Positions 8,117-16,026 of a stretch of DNA of 64,000 nt are shown piece after piece (position 1 is the first letter of the stretch; each line of letters opens with the position of its first letter). Origin of the DNA: Lactobacillus sp. UCMA15818 (GTDB lineage: Bacteria > Bacillota > Bacilli > Lactobacillales > Lactobacillaceae); contig NZ_VJYB01000005.1 of NCBI RefSeq assembly GCF_030400225.1, forward strand, positions 62,001 to 126,000, read 5' to 3'. Made by a program: the position numbers and the translations under genes. The notes under the pieces are model-generated. The model searched no databases. It was not told where the DNA came from and was given only the letters and a program-made list of their open reading frames with translations.

Positions 8117-8828
8117 CAATTACCACCTCCTTTTTTGACCTATTAGCCTTTACACCAAGCTTATCTTCTAGCTTACCTTGCCCCCAAGAAAGAATCGTAC
8201 AAAAGACAGCATAAACTGCGGCTACCAAGGAATACATTAATAATGGCTGGTAATTTTCTGCGGCTATCTGTTGACTTACTTCAAACATTTCAACAATAGT
8301 AATTGAAGCCGCTAGAGATGTGTCCTTAACCAAACTAATGAAACTATTTGCCAGCGGTGGCACAGATACTCTCAGTGCTTGTGGTAATATAATTCTTTTC
8401 AGAGTCTGATTTCTCGTCATTCCGATTGAAAATGCAGCTTCCCATTGTCCTTTAGGCACTGAACTAATTGCCGCTCTAATTGTTTCAGATGCATAAGCAC
8501 CCGTATTAAGCGAGAAAGTTATTATTCCTGCAATAAAGGCATCGAGCTTTATTCCTTCTGGAGCCATTCCTTTTATTTTTAAATATGGTAATCCAAAATA
8601 AACTATGAATAGTTGTACTAATAGTGGTGTGGAACGAAATAACCAAACATAAAATCTAAAAAATAATTTTACTACCAAAAAGAATCCTTTTCTGCTAGAT
8701 AATCTAATTAATGCTGTAAAAAGTGCCAATATTATTCCTAGAAAAAAAGAAATAAGTGTTAACGGAACAGTATACTTAAAACCAGCCTCTAAAATTTGAG
8801 GCAAAGCTTTGCTGATAATTTCCCACAT
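8097..8828 (-). CDS. amino-acid ABC transporter permease
   Basis: Inner-membrane permease of 243 residues, HisM/TcyB type. About five hydrophobic helices are visible, with the RSTPLLVQLFIVYFG segment and an EAA loop around SIGMTRNQTLKRIILPQALR that docks on the ATPase. The start ATG has AGGAGG nearby. It is the first full-length gene of the transporter operon, about 35 nt downstream of the attenuator terminator, so its expression depends on read-through. Confidence 0.9.
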   Translation of the reverse strand: MWEIISKALPQILEAGFKYTVPLTLISFFLGIILALFTALIRLSSRKGFFLVVKLFFRFYVWLFRSTPLLVQLFIVYFGLPYLKIKGMAPEGIKLDAFIAGIITFSLNTGAYASETIRAAISSVPKGQWEAAFSIGMTRNQTLKRIILPQALRVSVPPLANSFISLVKDTSLAASITIVEMFEVSQQIAAENYQPLLMYSLVAAVYAVFCTILSWGQGKLEDKLGVKANRSKKEVVIDGVERN

Positions 8829-8862
8829 CTAAATTTCCTCCTAATGTATGTAAAAGTACAAA

Positions 8863-8896
8863 TAAAAAAACGAAATCTTAAAATAAAAGATTTCGT
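8863..8896 (-). terminator. attenuator terminator ahead of the cystine-type ABC operon
   Basis: On the minus strand ACGAAATCTT and AAGATTTCGT form a perfect 10-bp stem with a TTATTTT loop, followed by seven T residues. It lies between the leader peptide and the permease start, exactly where a transcription attenuator would be. Confidence 0.85.
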
Positions 8897-8928
8897 CTCA
8901 TCCGTTCCATTTTTTAGCTGGAAAAATA

Positions 8929-9006
8929 TCATGCCAAAATAGTGGATCGTCTAAGACCTAATCCACAAGGACACATATATTGAATTTTGGATTTCAATAT
9001 GTTCAT
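8929..9006 (-). CDS. 25-residue cysteine-containing leader peptide
   Basis: Small ORF with ATG at 9006, preceded by GAGGAAAATAAA as ribosome binding site, and TGA at 8929-8931. The peptide contains a Cys-Pro-Cys-Gly motif (MCPCGLGLRRS in its middle). The mRNA of the same region folds: ATATTGAA/TTCAATAT forms one hairpin early in the ORF, and GTGGAT/ATCCAC forms a second that begins at the second Cys codon. A terminator hairpin follows 32 nt after the stop. The arrangement suggests ribosome-mediated attenuation in which stalling at the Cys codons when Cys-tRNA is scarce alters folding and allows transcription of the transporter. I know of no named element matching it. Confidence 0.7.
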   Translation of the reverse strand: MNILKSKIQYMCPCGLGLRRSTILA

Positions 9007-9045
9007 TTTATTTTCCTCACTAAAAACTAATTGTATTATTATTTT

Positions 9046-9074
9046 ATGCTAACTGATTTAACAAAGAAAGTCAA
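9046..9074 (-). promoter_or_regulatory. promoter of the leader peptide/ABC operon
   Basis: Minus-strand -35 TTGACT (9069-9074) and -10 TAGCAT (9046-9051) are 17 bp apart, about 40 nt ahead of the leader ATG. Confidence 0.6.
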
Positions 9075-9099
9075 CACCTTTAATAATTAAAAACTGATA

Positions 9100-9219
9100 T
9101 TAAATAAGATTGCTCTTTTTCTTATCCAAGGCTGCCATCTTCTTTTGAATTTTTATGAATTGCTTCTTGACGCTACTTTCATTCAGTATTTCATCTAGCT
9201 TTTTCAAGAAATCTTCCAT
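9100..9219 (-). pseudogene. fragment resembling the tail of a recombinase gene
   Basis: A 39-codon open stretch with lysine-rich helical sequence (IQKKMAALDKKKSNL) like the C-terminal coiled coil of large serine recombinases, ended by TAA. In-frame codons upstream of the ATG (AHGYWCSGNKD) also read open for a short distance, so the ATG need not be a real start. It stands next to the KTR remnant, which commonly accompanies integrative conjugative elements. The family assignment is tentative. Confidence 0.3.
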
Positions 9220-9276
9220 TATGTCCTTATTACCGCTACACCAATAACCGTGAGCCTTGCTTTATGTCCATCAATC

Positions 9277-9329
9277 AAAAAGGCCGCTAGCTTGAAGTTT
9301 TTCCACTTCGTAGTTATCGTCTCAGCGGC
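9277..9329 (-). terminator. terminator after the KTR remnant
   Basis: GCCGCT and AGCGGC (9324-9329 and 9283-9288) pair across a 35-nt loop that contains its own GAAGT/ACTTC hairpin; five T residues follow on the minus strand. Confidence 0.5.
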
Positions 9330-9473
9330 TGTCTCTTTGATATTATCATTTTCAGGTTGTTAATACTAATCAAATCTTCTTACTTACACTTCAGACAATA
9401 TAGTGAAATATTCTTTATTTCTGATTTTGATACGAGTTTTACTTTGGCAAATAGGACATGATATCCATTCCAT
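9314..9473 (-). pseudogene. broken cysteine-rich KTR protein gene
   Basis: From ATG 9473 the reading is MEWISCPICQSKTRIKIR and so on for 29 residues, matching the start of the cysteine-rich KTR family. The frame then stops at 9384. A one-base shift recovers LYCLKCK, the second CxxC pair, followed by an in-frame TAA where a Gln codon is expected, and then a lysine-rich tail to TAA at 9314. So at least one frameshift and one nonsense change are present. Family members are usually hitch-hikers on Tn916/Tn1549-like elements, so this marks a decayed element. Confidence 0.6.
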
Positions 9474-9517
9474 GTGCGTTTTTCCTCTTTGTTTTTAATA
9501 AATTCCTTTCATCAGCT

Positions 9518-10393
9518 TTATGATTTGTAATTCAAATTTTTTTGAATCAAATAGAAGTTGAAAATCACTATCAGCGTATATAATGGGAAGATAATTATTT
9601 CTATCAATGAAACTTCAACTTTATTCAGGTACATAAAGAGAATCATGGCGTCTAGTGCAATTAACAAGGTGAGTATTTTCATGGTCATAATGGGTATTAA
9701 GAAATATCCCCAGTTTTGACGTCGAATCAACATCACACTACTGAAGATAATGGCTGGAAGGACAAATCCTAAATCTATTGCCTGAATAGGAAATGTTGTA
9801 TAGTGTTCCAAATATGCATATGAAGCCGGAGCCTTTAAGCGGCTGAGCCAGTTCATCCCAATTAAAAGTGCAAATACAATATTGGAAATTCCCAGATACC
9901 CTATCGGTAACTTCGTTGTAAAAGCTTCTTTCATTTCACCAAAATTAAAAGATATCATACAAGAAACAAAAGCAAAAAAGGATAATCCAGTTATAGTTAC
10001 ATAAATAATAAAAAATGAATTCAGGTTCCCAGAAAAACAATATATCGTATAAGAATATAAAAAATATGCCAATGTTCCCGTAAGATAAAAGCTTCCCTTT
10101 AAGCTGTCTTTTCCACTTAGATAAAGAGAGTAGGTAAGAAAGGGGACGCCTAGAAACAAGGTAACTAAATCTTGTCCTTTTGCCTGCACTGCCATAGAAA
10201 GCGAATCATTATGATAGATTCCCCGTCCATATAATTGGATTGTCTGCCCACTAATTGTTTTGACTTTCTGTCCAACGTTTACGTCTGGGTTATAAAACAA
10301 ACTAACAGCTGCAGCAATTGCAGATAATACTGCTATTGCAACGACTAAATAATATACTTTTTTATTGGGTTCTTCCACAAATACTGTTTTCAT
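9518..10393 (-). CDS. unidentified eight-helix membrane protein
   Basis: Protein of 291 residues with about eight hydrophobic helices: near residues 13-33, 73-92, 104-120, 127-150, 163-180, 205-222, 230-258 and 262-285. An extracytoplasmic loop after the first helix carries VNVGQKVKTISGQTIQLYGRG. I do not recognise the family. It overlaps the flavodoxin stop/start by 4 nt (ATGA), has AAGGAGG upstream, and is last in a MarR-flavodoxin-membrane operon. This linkage suggests that it works with the flavodoxin or is controlled by the same MarR signal, for example membrane redox or tolerance to a compound. No function is asserted. Confidence 0.75.
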   Translation of the reverse strand: MKTVFVEEPNKKVYYLVVAIAVLSAIAAAVSLFYNPDVNVGQKVKTISGQTIQLYGRGIYHNDSLSMAVQAKGQDLVTLFLGVPFLTYSLYLSGKDSLKGSFYLTGTLAYFLYSYTIYCFSGNLNSFFIIYVTITGLSFFAFVSCMISFNFGEMKEAFTTKLPIGYLGISNIVFALLIGMNWLSRLKAPASYAYLEHYTTFPIQAIDLGFVLPAIIFSSVMLIRRQNWGYFLIPIMTMKILTLLIALDAMILFMYLNKVEVSLIEIIIFPLYTLIVIFNFYLIQKNLNYKS

Positions 10394-10920
10394 TTCAATA
10401 CCTCCTTAACGAATGAAACCAATGGCTCAATAGATGACTTATCAGTGAAATTCACCCGTTTTCCATAGGTTTCAAGAATTGCTTTATTTTCCGAAGTCAA
10501 TTCAGGCAAAGGCTTTTTCGCAACCATTTTCCCTAGTAATTTCATCAAATTACGATGCATAAAGCTTAATTTTGAATAGTCAATACCTCCACGAAAATGA
10601 AAAGATTGCAACGGTTGATTACTTTGATTTGGAAACGACTTTGTCATGGCTTTTGCATAATCAGTATCTTTGGGGTCTGCAAGTCCAACTGTGAAAATTA
10701 CAAATCGAGAGACTGAACTTTTAGAAAACAAATCCACACCAATAATCCCACCGACATATAATCCCCCACCATAGATAACTAAGTCATATTTATTAAGAGT
10801 GGACAGGAGTACCATATTTCGTTCAATTAAATCTGCTCCAAGCTCTTTACTAATCCATTTAGCATATTGTTTTGTCGTATCATAGTACGACTGGTAAATA
10901 ACCGCTATTTTATGATTCAT
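10390..10920 (-). CDS. flavodoxin-domain protein (HemG-like)
   Basis: FMN-binding protein of 176 residues. The N terminus IAVIYQSYYDTTKQYAKWI supplies the phosphate-binding loop and YGGGLYVGGI the second flavin contact, as in flavodoxin-domain proteins related to menaquinone-dependent protoporphyrinogen oxidase. The C-terminal half is helical and basic. No other haem-synthesis gene is nearby, so a redox or quinone-related role is as likely as haem synthesis. It overlaps the MarR gene by 11 nt; AAAGGAAAG precedes the ATG. Confidence 0.75.
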   Translation of the reverse strand: MNHKIAVIYQSYYDTTKQYAKWISKELGADLIERNMVLLSTLNKYDLVIYGGGLYVGGIIGVDLFSKSSVSRFVIFTVGLADPKDTDYAKAMTKSFPNQSNQPLQSFHFRGGIDYSKLSFMHRNLMKLLGKMVAKKPLPELTSENKAILETYGKRVNFTDKSSIEPLVSFVKEVLK

Positions 10921-11371
10921 GGTTCTTTCCTTTCAATCGTTCCAGATTTTCAATCATTTTCAGAGTTACTTTACTTGCTGTTTTAAGCTCTTCTTTGCTA
11001 ATCTCATCAAACACTTCGCCAAGGAAGTCCTGACTGCTTATTTCACTTTCTTTTGTAATGGTCAAACCATGCGGAGTAATAGAAACAATACGGGTACGTT
11101 TATCAGACTTACTTTGATTTACGGTGACAAGTCCTTCTTTTTCCATACCTTCTAACATTTTGGCAGTATTTTGCCGGCTTGAATCCATTACTTCTGCAAG
11201 TTTTGACACGGTAACAGTTTCACTTTTTGACAAATCAATAAGATTTACAAGTAAAAACCATTGTTTTGTAGTTAGTCCTTTTACTACATTATCACCGAGC
11301 AGCTGAAGTTTATTTGCCAATATAAACGTTCCTCCAAATAAGATATATTTCGTATTCTTAGGTGGCTTCAT
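10910..11371 (-). CDS. MarR-family regulator of the flavodoxin operon
   Basis: Winged-helix regulator of 153 residues. The segment VTVSKLAEVMDSSRQNTAKMLEGMEKEGLVTVNQSKSDKRTRIVSIT shows the recognition helix and wing. GGAGGGAG seven nt before the ATG at 11371 favours this start over an ATG ten codons upstream. It is first in an operon with the flavodoxin and membrane-protein genes, and its promoter carries a long palindrome, so autorepression relieved by a small molecule or oxidant is likely. Confidence 0.88.
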   Translation of the reverse strand: MKPPKNTKYILFGGTFILANKLQLLGDNVVKGLTTKQWFLLVNLIDLSKSETVTVSKLAEVMDSSRQNTAKMLEGMEKEGLVTVNQSKSDKRTRIVSITPHGLTITKESEISSQDFLGEVFDEISKEELKTASKVTLKMIENLERLKGKNHES

Positions 11372-11399
11372 AATTACGCTCCCTCCAATCATCAAAGGC

Positions 11400-11432
11400 A
11401 ATAGGTTACCTTTCCATTATAGGTAACCTATT
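11400..11432. promoter_or_regulatory. MarR operator palindrome
   Basis: AATAGGTTACC and GGTAACCTATT are perfect 11-bp inverted arms separated by 11 bp. Each arm also contains a near-palindromic AGGTTACCT. The palindrome covers the -10 box and spacer of the promoter. Confidence 0.75.
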
Positions 11433-11445
11433 ACCTTTTTGTCAA
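11416..11445 (-). promoter_or_regulatory. promoter of the MarR-flavodoxin operon
   Basis: Consensus -35 TTGACA (11440-11445) and consensus -10 TATAAT (11416-11421) with an 18-bp spacer. Such a strong promoter is normally held off by the overlapping operator. Confidence 0.8.
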
Positions 11446-11452
11446 ACGAAAT

Positions 11453-11730
11453 TTATTTATATTTTCTTGCATCTACATAAGCTTCTGGAATATAACCCGC
11501 TCCGCTAGTTGTAAAAATAACAGATTCTACACAGAATACTTTCTTGCCGTCCATCTTCATAACATAGATATTGTCATGGGTGATGCCAAATGTAAGCTTA
11601 CCGCTGTATAAGCATATCCTGTTGTTTCATTTAAGTCGTTGATGTAGCAACCATGCTAGTAAATACTGCTACCAAAATCATTAGGCAGGTTTATTGCCTT
11701 TTGGGATAACTTTTTTAATTTCGTTTTCAT
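11453..11730 (-). pseudogene. remnant of a thioester-domain surface adhesin
   Basis: ATG 11730 opens MKTKLKKLSQKAINL, then a frameshift continues the signal peptide as LMILVAVFTSMVATSTT. Another frame later reads GKLTFGITHDNIYVMKMDG followed by KKVFCVESVIFTTSGAGY, ending at TAA 11453. The CVES...TTSGxGY segment is the start of a Cys-Gln thioester domain found in SpaA/Cna-type cell-wall adhesins. Most of the gene is gone and at least two frameshifts are present. Confidence 0.5.
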
Positions 11731-11778
11731 ACTTATTTCATTTCTCTGATTTTCTCTTTAAATCTGTGTACAAAAAAA

Positions 11779-11802
11779 GACGCTTTCTTTTACAGAAACG
11801 CC
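11779..11802 (-). terminator. rho-independent terminator
   Basis: GGCGTTTCT pairs with AGAAAGCGTC (one bulge, two G-T pairs) and is followed by seven T residues on the minus strand. It follows the 11842-11994 fragment and could also end rlmCD transcripts. Confidence 0.55.
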
Positions 11803-11841
11803 TTATTCTAGCGAGTAAATAGACACTATTTGCTCTAACAT

Positions 11842-11994
11842 TTAGTTTTCATTTGTTGTGTTCCCACTTACTATTACTAGTTCTATAATCTCTGACACAT
11901 TGATGTAGTCTCGAATCTCCTTATTTCGGATTTTATCCCCCTCACCAGTGAAGATGATATGCTTGCAAAGCTGCCTAAAATTAAGGATTTCCAA
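11842..11994 (-). pseudogene. unidentified C-terminal-like gene fragment
   Basis: Fifty open codons from a TTG at 11994 to TAA at 11842, reading in part IFTGEGDKIRNKEIRDYINVS. There is no ribosome binding site and it begins right at the rlmCD stop, so it looks like the surviving 3' end of a lost gene. I cannot name the family. The rest of the 11372-11996 gap holds the MarR promoter/operator, the adhesin remnant and a terminator. Confidence 0.25.
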
Positions 11995-11996
11995 CT

Positions 11997-13364
11997 TTAG
12001 TGTCGTTGTAATAACGTTATTGTCTCAATGTGTGTCGTCATTGGAAACTGATCAACTGGTTGAATTGGTTTTGCAACTTGATAACCCTGTTCTGTGAATA
12101 ACTGGATATCACGCACTAATGTAGCGGGATTGCAACTCACATAAACGATTTTTTCTGGGGATAACTTCACTGTACTGGTGATAACTTCTGGTTCTAACCC
12201 CTTACGTGGTGGATCAAAGACGACAACATCAGGTTTAATTCCCTCTTCAGACCATTTAGCCATCCAATCACTCGCCGTACCAACTTCAAAAGTTGTATTA
12301 TTAATGTTATTCACAGTTGCATTCTTCTTAGCATCCTCGATTGCTTCTGGAATAATCTCAACACCATAAACCTTTGCCGCTTTTTGTGCGAGATTCAAAG
12401 AAATTGTCCCTATCCCACAATATGCATCAATCACAGTTTCCTTACCGGTTAATTCTGCATCTACAACAACTTTTTGATAGATTTTCTCTGTCTGAACAGC
12501 ATTAACTTGATAGAATGAATGTGCTGAAATCTCAAAATTAATACCATTAAGACTATCATTAATTCGACCATCTCCAGCAAGAATTTTTTCAGTCTTACCC
12601 AAAATCACATTTGTCTTTTCTTGGTTGATGTTTTGCACAACTGTACGCACATCTGGACAAGTCTTCATGATTTCATCAACAATCATATCTGATTCGGGAA
12701 TCTTTTTGGCACGAGTCACTAATACAACCATTACTTCATGCGAATAATACCCACGACGCACAATAACATGACGAACTACTCCCTTGTGTGTCTTCTCATC
12801 ATATGCACTGATCATGAACTTGCGCAAAATATCGCGCACAGCCTTGATTACTTCATCAATTCGCTTATCTTGAATAAGATAGTCTTCCATGGGAACAAAG
12901 TTATGACTATTCTTCTTGAAAAAACCAGTTTCAAGTTGTCCTCTAACTGTACGTACTGGGACTTGAGCCTTGTTACGGTAATGGACAGGTTCGTCCATTC
13001 CCAAGACTGGTGCAACTTCAACTTCTTCTAAATGTGACTTTTTCAACAACTCCACAACCTGATTACGTTTAAAATCAAGTTGTGCGTCATATTTAAGATG
13101 CTGCAGTGGTGCAATTCCAGTCTGTGTATAAGTCTTATTAATTCCTGAAGTTCTAAGCGGACTATCATTATGCCTGTTGATAACTTTTGCAAAACCATAA
13201 TTCTTACTTGCCTTCATCACAGTGATATCCACAACTTCATCAGGTAATGCGTCTTCAATGAATAACGGGTAATGCTCGACTTTTCCTACACCCATTCCTT
13301 GATATGTCAAATCGCTAATTGTCAATGTTAGTTTCTGATTTTTTGTTACTGGTGGTTTACTCAT
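11997..13364 (-). CDS. rlmCD: 23S rRNA (uracil-5-)-methyltransferase RlmCD/RumA family
   Basis: S-adenosylmethionine-dependent m5U methyltransferase of 455 residues acting on 23S rRNA. An N-terminal TRAM domain (to about residue 60) is followed by the central domain and a Rossmann fold with DAYCGIGTISL, DPPRKGLEP and the catalytic VSCNPATL motif near the end. The four cysteines that ligate an iron-sulfur cluster in E. coli RlmD are absent: the equivalent stretch reads TYTQTGIAPLQHLKY. AAAGGAG precedes the ATG. The gene lies downstream of dagK on the same strand, the usual lactobacillar order. Confidence 0.9.
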   Translation of the reverse strand: MSKPPVTKNQKLTLTISDLTYQGMGVGKVEHYPLFIEDALPDEVVDITVMKASKNYGFAKVINRHNDSPLRTSGINKTYTQTGIAPLQHLKYDAQLDFKRNQVVELLKKSHLEEVEVAPVLGMDEPVHYRNKAQVPVRTVRGQLETGFFKKNSHNFVPMEDYLIQDKRIDEVIKAVRDILRKFMISAYDEKTHKGVVRHVIVRRGYYSHEVMVVLVTRAKKIPESDMIVDEIMKTCPDVRTVVQNINQEKTNVILGKTEKILAGDGRINDSLNGINFEISAHSFYQVNAVQTEKIYQKVVVDAELTGKETVIDAYCGIGTISLNLAQKAAKVYGVEIIPEAIEDAKKNATVNNINNTTFEVGTASDWMAKWSEEGIKPDVVVFDPPRKGLEPEVITSTVKLSPEKIVYVSCNPATLVRDIQLFTEQGYQVAKPIQPVDQFPMTTHIETITLLQRH

Positions 13365-13442
13365 TTATTTCTCCTTTTTTGTGACTCATAGTTTTACTTT
13401 ATACTGAATTGCTAGTAAGTGCAATCTTTATCCACACAAAAC

Positions 13443-13473
13443 AGCCGCTTGATTTTATTTAAACCAAACGGCT
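13443..13473 (-). terminator. terminator between dagK and rlmCD
   Basis: AGCCGTTTG and CAAGCGGCT form a 9-bp stem (one G-T pair), followed by GTTTTG on the minus strand. The T tract is short, so it may be leaky. Confidence 0.45.
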
Positions 13474-13505
13474 ATCCGACTTATCAACATGTTACTAACT
13501 TGTTA

Positions 13506-14543
13506 CTATTTTCTGTTTGAGACACCAATTGTACCGTCACCATCAAGATCCTTTTCTGAGAGATCTTCAACTTCTGCGACAAAATGCTCCGCAATAATTT
13601 CTTCAGTCGTCTTGGAAGATGTAATCGCAGTTTCTGGAATCTTGTCCGTATTAGCAAATATTTGAATGTGCTGTTTCAAGTCCTTAAAGACCATTGGAGC
13701 ATCCCCACCATATTCACCATCAATGTTAATCATCATCTTCTCATCCACTGGCTTCGCGATCACTTTAGAAGTTTTAACATACAAAATCCGCGGATCCTTG
13801 ATATGACGACCACCATTCAGCACCATTGTCATCAGCTGCAAGATTTCAACAAGATTACTTGTTTTCACCACAATCAGCGTGAATTTCCCATCATCAAGCG
13901 ATGCATCAGGAACAATCTGTTCGAATCCCCCAATCGAATTAGTCAATGCAAGGAAGAACATTGAAGCCTTACCATTAAAAACACCATCATCATATTCGAG
14001 ATGCATATTAATTGGCTTAACTCGTGGTAAGATTTCTGCCCCCTTAACAAGGTAAGCGAGGTAACCAAAGAGTGACTTATATTGTGATGGAACTCCATAT
14101 GTCAGTTCTGTCAGTAATCCACCACCCGCAATATTCACAAAATACTTCTTATCCGCTTGGCCGATATCCATGCTAACATTTTTGCCCTTGGCAATCACCT
14201 TTGCAGCAGCTATCGGATCTTCACGTGGAATCTTCAACGCCCTTGCATAATCATTTGTTGTTCCCGCGGGAATAATTCCCATCATTGGACGATGTTTCAA
14301 TGGAGCGATTCCATTAACCACTTCATTGATAGTTCCATCTCCGCCAGCCGCAACAATTAAGTTGAACCCAGCTCGTGCTACGCGTTCTGCCTCATCACGT
14401 GCCGAATTTGGCTTAGCGGTTGTACGATACGCACTTGTTTCATATCCTGCATTCTCAAGAATATCAAGAATTTCAACAAGATCATTGCGCATTGCCTCAC
14501 GTCCAGATGTTGGATTGTAAATAATCCGACAACGCTTCTTCAT
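13506..14543 (-). CDS. dagK: diacylglycerol kinase, DagK family
   Basis: Soluble lipid kinase of 345 residues that phosphorylates diacylglycerol released during lipoteichoic acid synthesis, returning it to phospholipid metabolism. Motifs: NPTSGREAM near the N terminus, GGDGTINEVVNG (nucleotide binding) and GIIPAGTTNDYARAL, then the beta-sandwich domain. GGAGAGG five nt before the ATG at 14543 selects this start over one nine codons upstream. The C terminus is extended beyond the usual fold by an acidic tail ending KDLDGDGTIGVSNRK, which contains an EF-hand-like DxDGDGxI loop. It follows gatB by 52 nt. Confidence 0.9.
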   Translation of the reverse strand: MKKRCRIIYNPTSGREAMRNDLVEILDILENAGYETSAYRTTAKPNSARDEAERVARAGFNLIVAAGGDGTINEVVNGIAPLKHRPMMGIIPAGTTNDYARALKIPREDPIAAAKVIAKGKNVSMDIGQADKKYFVNIAGGGLLTELTYGVPSQYKSLFGYLAYLVKGAEILPRVKPINMHLEYDDGVFNGKASMFFLALTNSIGGFEQIVPDASLDDGKFTLIVVKTSNLVEILQLMTMVLNGGRHIKDPRILYVKTSKVIAKPVDEKMMINIDGEYGGDAPMVFKDLKQHIQIFANTDKIPETAITSSKTTEEIIAEHFVAEVEDLSEKDLDGDGTIGVSNRK

Positions 14544-14595
14544 CGCTACCTCTCCTTTAAACCTACACAAAAAAGCTTTTTAACTCTCTGCTCTC

Positions 14596-16026
14596 TTATC
14601 TTTTCTTCAAGCTATCCATTAATAGCTTGTTAACAATCTTAGGGTTTGCCTTACCATGAGTTCCCTTCATGATTTGACCAACCAAGAAGCCGATTGCACG
14701 GTCTTTACCATTCTTAAAATCTTCAATTGATTTTTCATTATTATCCAAAACCGTTTTGATTAATGGTTCCAAAACAGCTGGATCTGATAGCTGAACGAGG
14801 CCCTTAGCTTCAACCCATGCTTTTGGTTCACTACCATTTGCAATAATTTCTTGGAAAACTTTCTTAGCAATCTTAGATGAAATTGTGCCATCTTCAATCA
14901 ATTTAATCATACTTGCCAAATGCTCTGGTGTTAGCTTAGTCTCAAGCAACTCCAACTTGTTAGCATTCATATACGCGTTAACTTCACCCATGAGCCAGTT
15001 AGCAGCAAGCTTTGCAGCAGCACCCTCAGCAACAGTTGCTTCAAAGAAATCAGACATTTCCTTGGTTTGTGTAAGGACACCCGCATCATATTCTGGAATT
15101 CCCCATGAGGAAACATACTTTTCACGACGCTTATCAGGCATTTCTGGAATTGATGCACGAACTTCTTCAATCCAATCATCTGAAATATGAATTGGTGGAA
15201 TGTCTGGTTCTGGGAAATAGCGATAATCACTTGCTCCTTCTTTGACACGCATCAAGATTGTCTCGCCAGTTGGTTCATCAAAGCGCCGCGTCTCTTGTTG
15301 AATTTTGCCACCTGACAATAGAACTCGTTGTTGTCGCTTAGATTCATAGTGAGCGCCCTTTTTTACATGCTCAAATGAATTCAAGTTCTTCATTTCAGTC
15401 TTTGTTCCAAACTTGTCAGAGCCAATTGGACGTACCGATACATTAACATCAGCACGCATAGATCCTTCCTCCATCTTAACATCGGAGATTCCAGTGAATT
15501 GAATTATTTGACGCAAACGTACTAAGTAAGCATATGCCTCATCAGCAGAGGTAATGTCTGGTTTAGAAACAATCTCAATCAATGGAGTTCCCTGTCGGTT
15601 CAAATCAACATACGAATAACCATCTGGACTATGTGTATTCTTACCCGCATCCTCTTCAACATGCATTTCTTCGATTCCAATTTTTTTCTTCTCGCCATTT
15701 ACTTCGATTTCAAGCCACCCATTGCGTCCAATTGGTGTCTGCGCTTGCGTAATCTGGTAAGCCTTGGGATTATCAGGATAGAAATAATTTTTACGATCAA
15801 AATGAATATCTTTCGTTATCTCACAGTTAAGAGCCAAAGCAGCACGCATTCCATACTCTAGGGAGCCTTTATTGATAGTCGGCAACACCCCAGGAAATCC
15901 CCAGTCAACAACGTTAGTATTGGTATTTTGTTCTACACCGTACTTAACAGGTGCCGGTGAGAAAGCTTTTGATTTTGTCTTCATCTCAATATGGACTTCT
16001 AGTCCTATCGTTGTTTCAAAATTCAT
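14596..16026 (-). CDS. gatB: aspartyl/glutamyl-tRNA amidotransferase subunit B
   Basis: tRNA-binding and kinase subunit of the GatCAB complex (476 residues), which converts Glu-tRNA(Gln), and where needed Asp-tRNA(Asn), to the amide form. It starts [20 protein letters not shown], contains [13 protein letters not shown] and EEDAGK motifs, and ends in the helical YqeY-like tail that grips tRNA. An open stretch continues 34 codons upstream but that is gatA sequence in another frame; the true ATG at 16026 overlaps gatA by 11 nt, giving coupled translation. Confidence 0.95.
   Translation of the reverse strand: MNFETTIGLEVHIEMKTKSKAFSPAPVKYGVEQNTNTNVVDWGFPGVLPTINKGSLEYGMRAALALNCEITKDIHFDRKNYFYPDNPKAYQITQAQTPIGRNGWLEIEVNGEKKKIGIEEMHVEEDAGKNTHSPDGYSYVDLNRQGTPLIEIVSKPDITSADEAYAYLVRLRQIIQFTGISDVKMEEGSMRADVNVSVRPIGSDKFGTKTEMKNLNSFEHVKKGAHYESKRQQRVLLSGGKIQQETRRFDEPTGETILMRVKEGASDYRYFPEPDIPPIHISDDWIEEVRASIPEMPDKRREKYVSSWGIPEYDAGVLTQTKEMSDFFEATVAEGAAAKLAANWLMGEVNAYMNANKLELLETKLTPEHLASMIKLIEDGTISSKIAKKVFQEIIANGSEPKAWVEAKGLVQLSDPAVLEPLIKTVLDNNEKSIEDFKNGKDRAIGFLVGQIMKGTHGKANPKIVNKLLMDSLKKR

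Noticed and set aside
13584-13964. 126-residue plus-strand open frame inside dagK
   Set aside because: Antisense to conserved DagK sequence; composition and lack of start signals mark it as a shadow frame.
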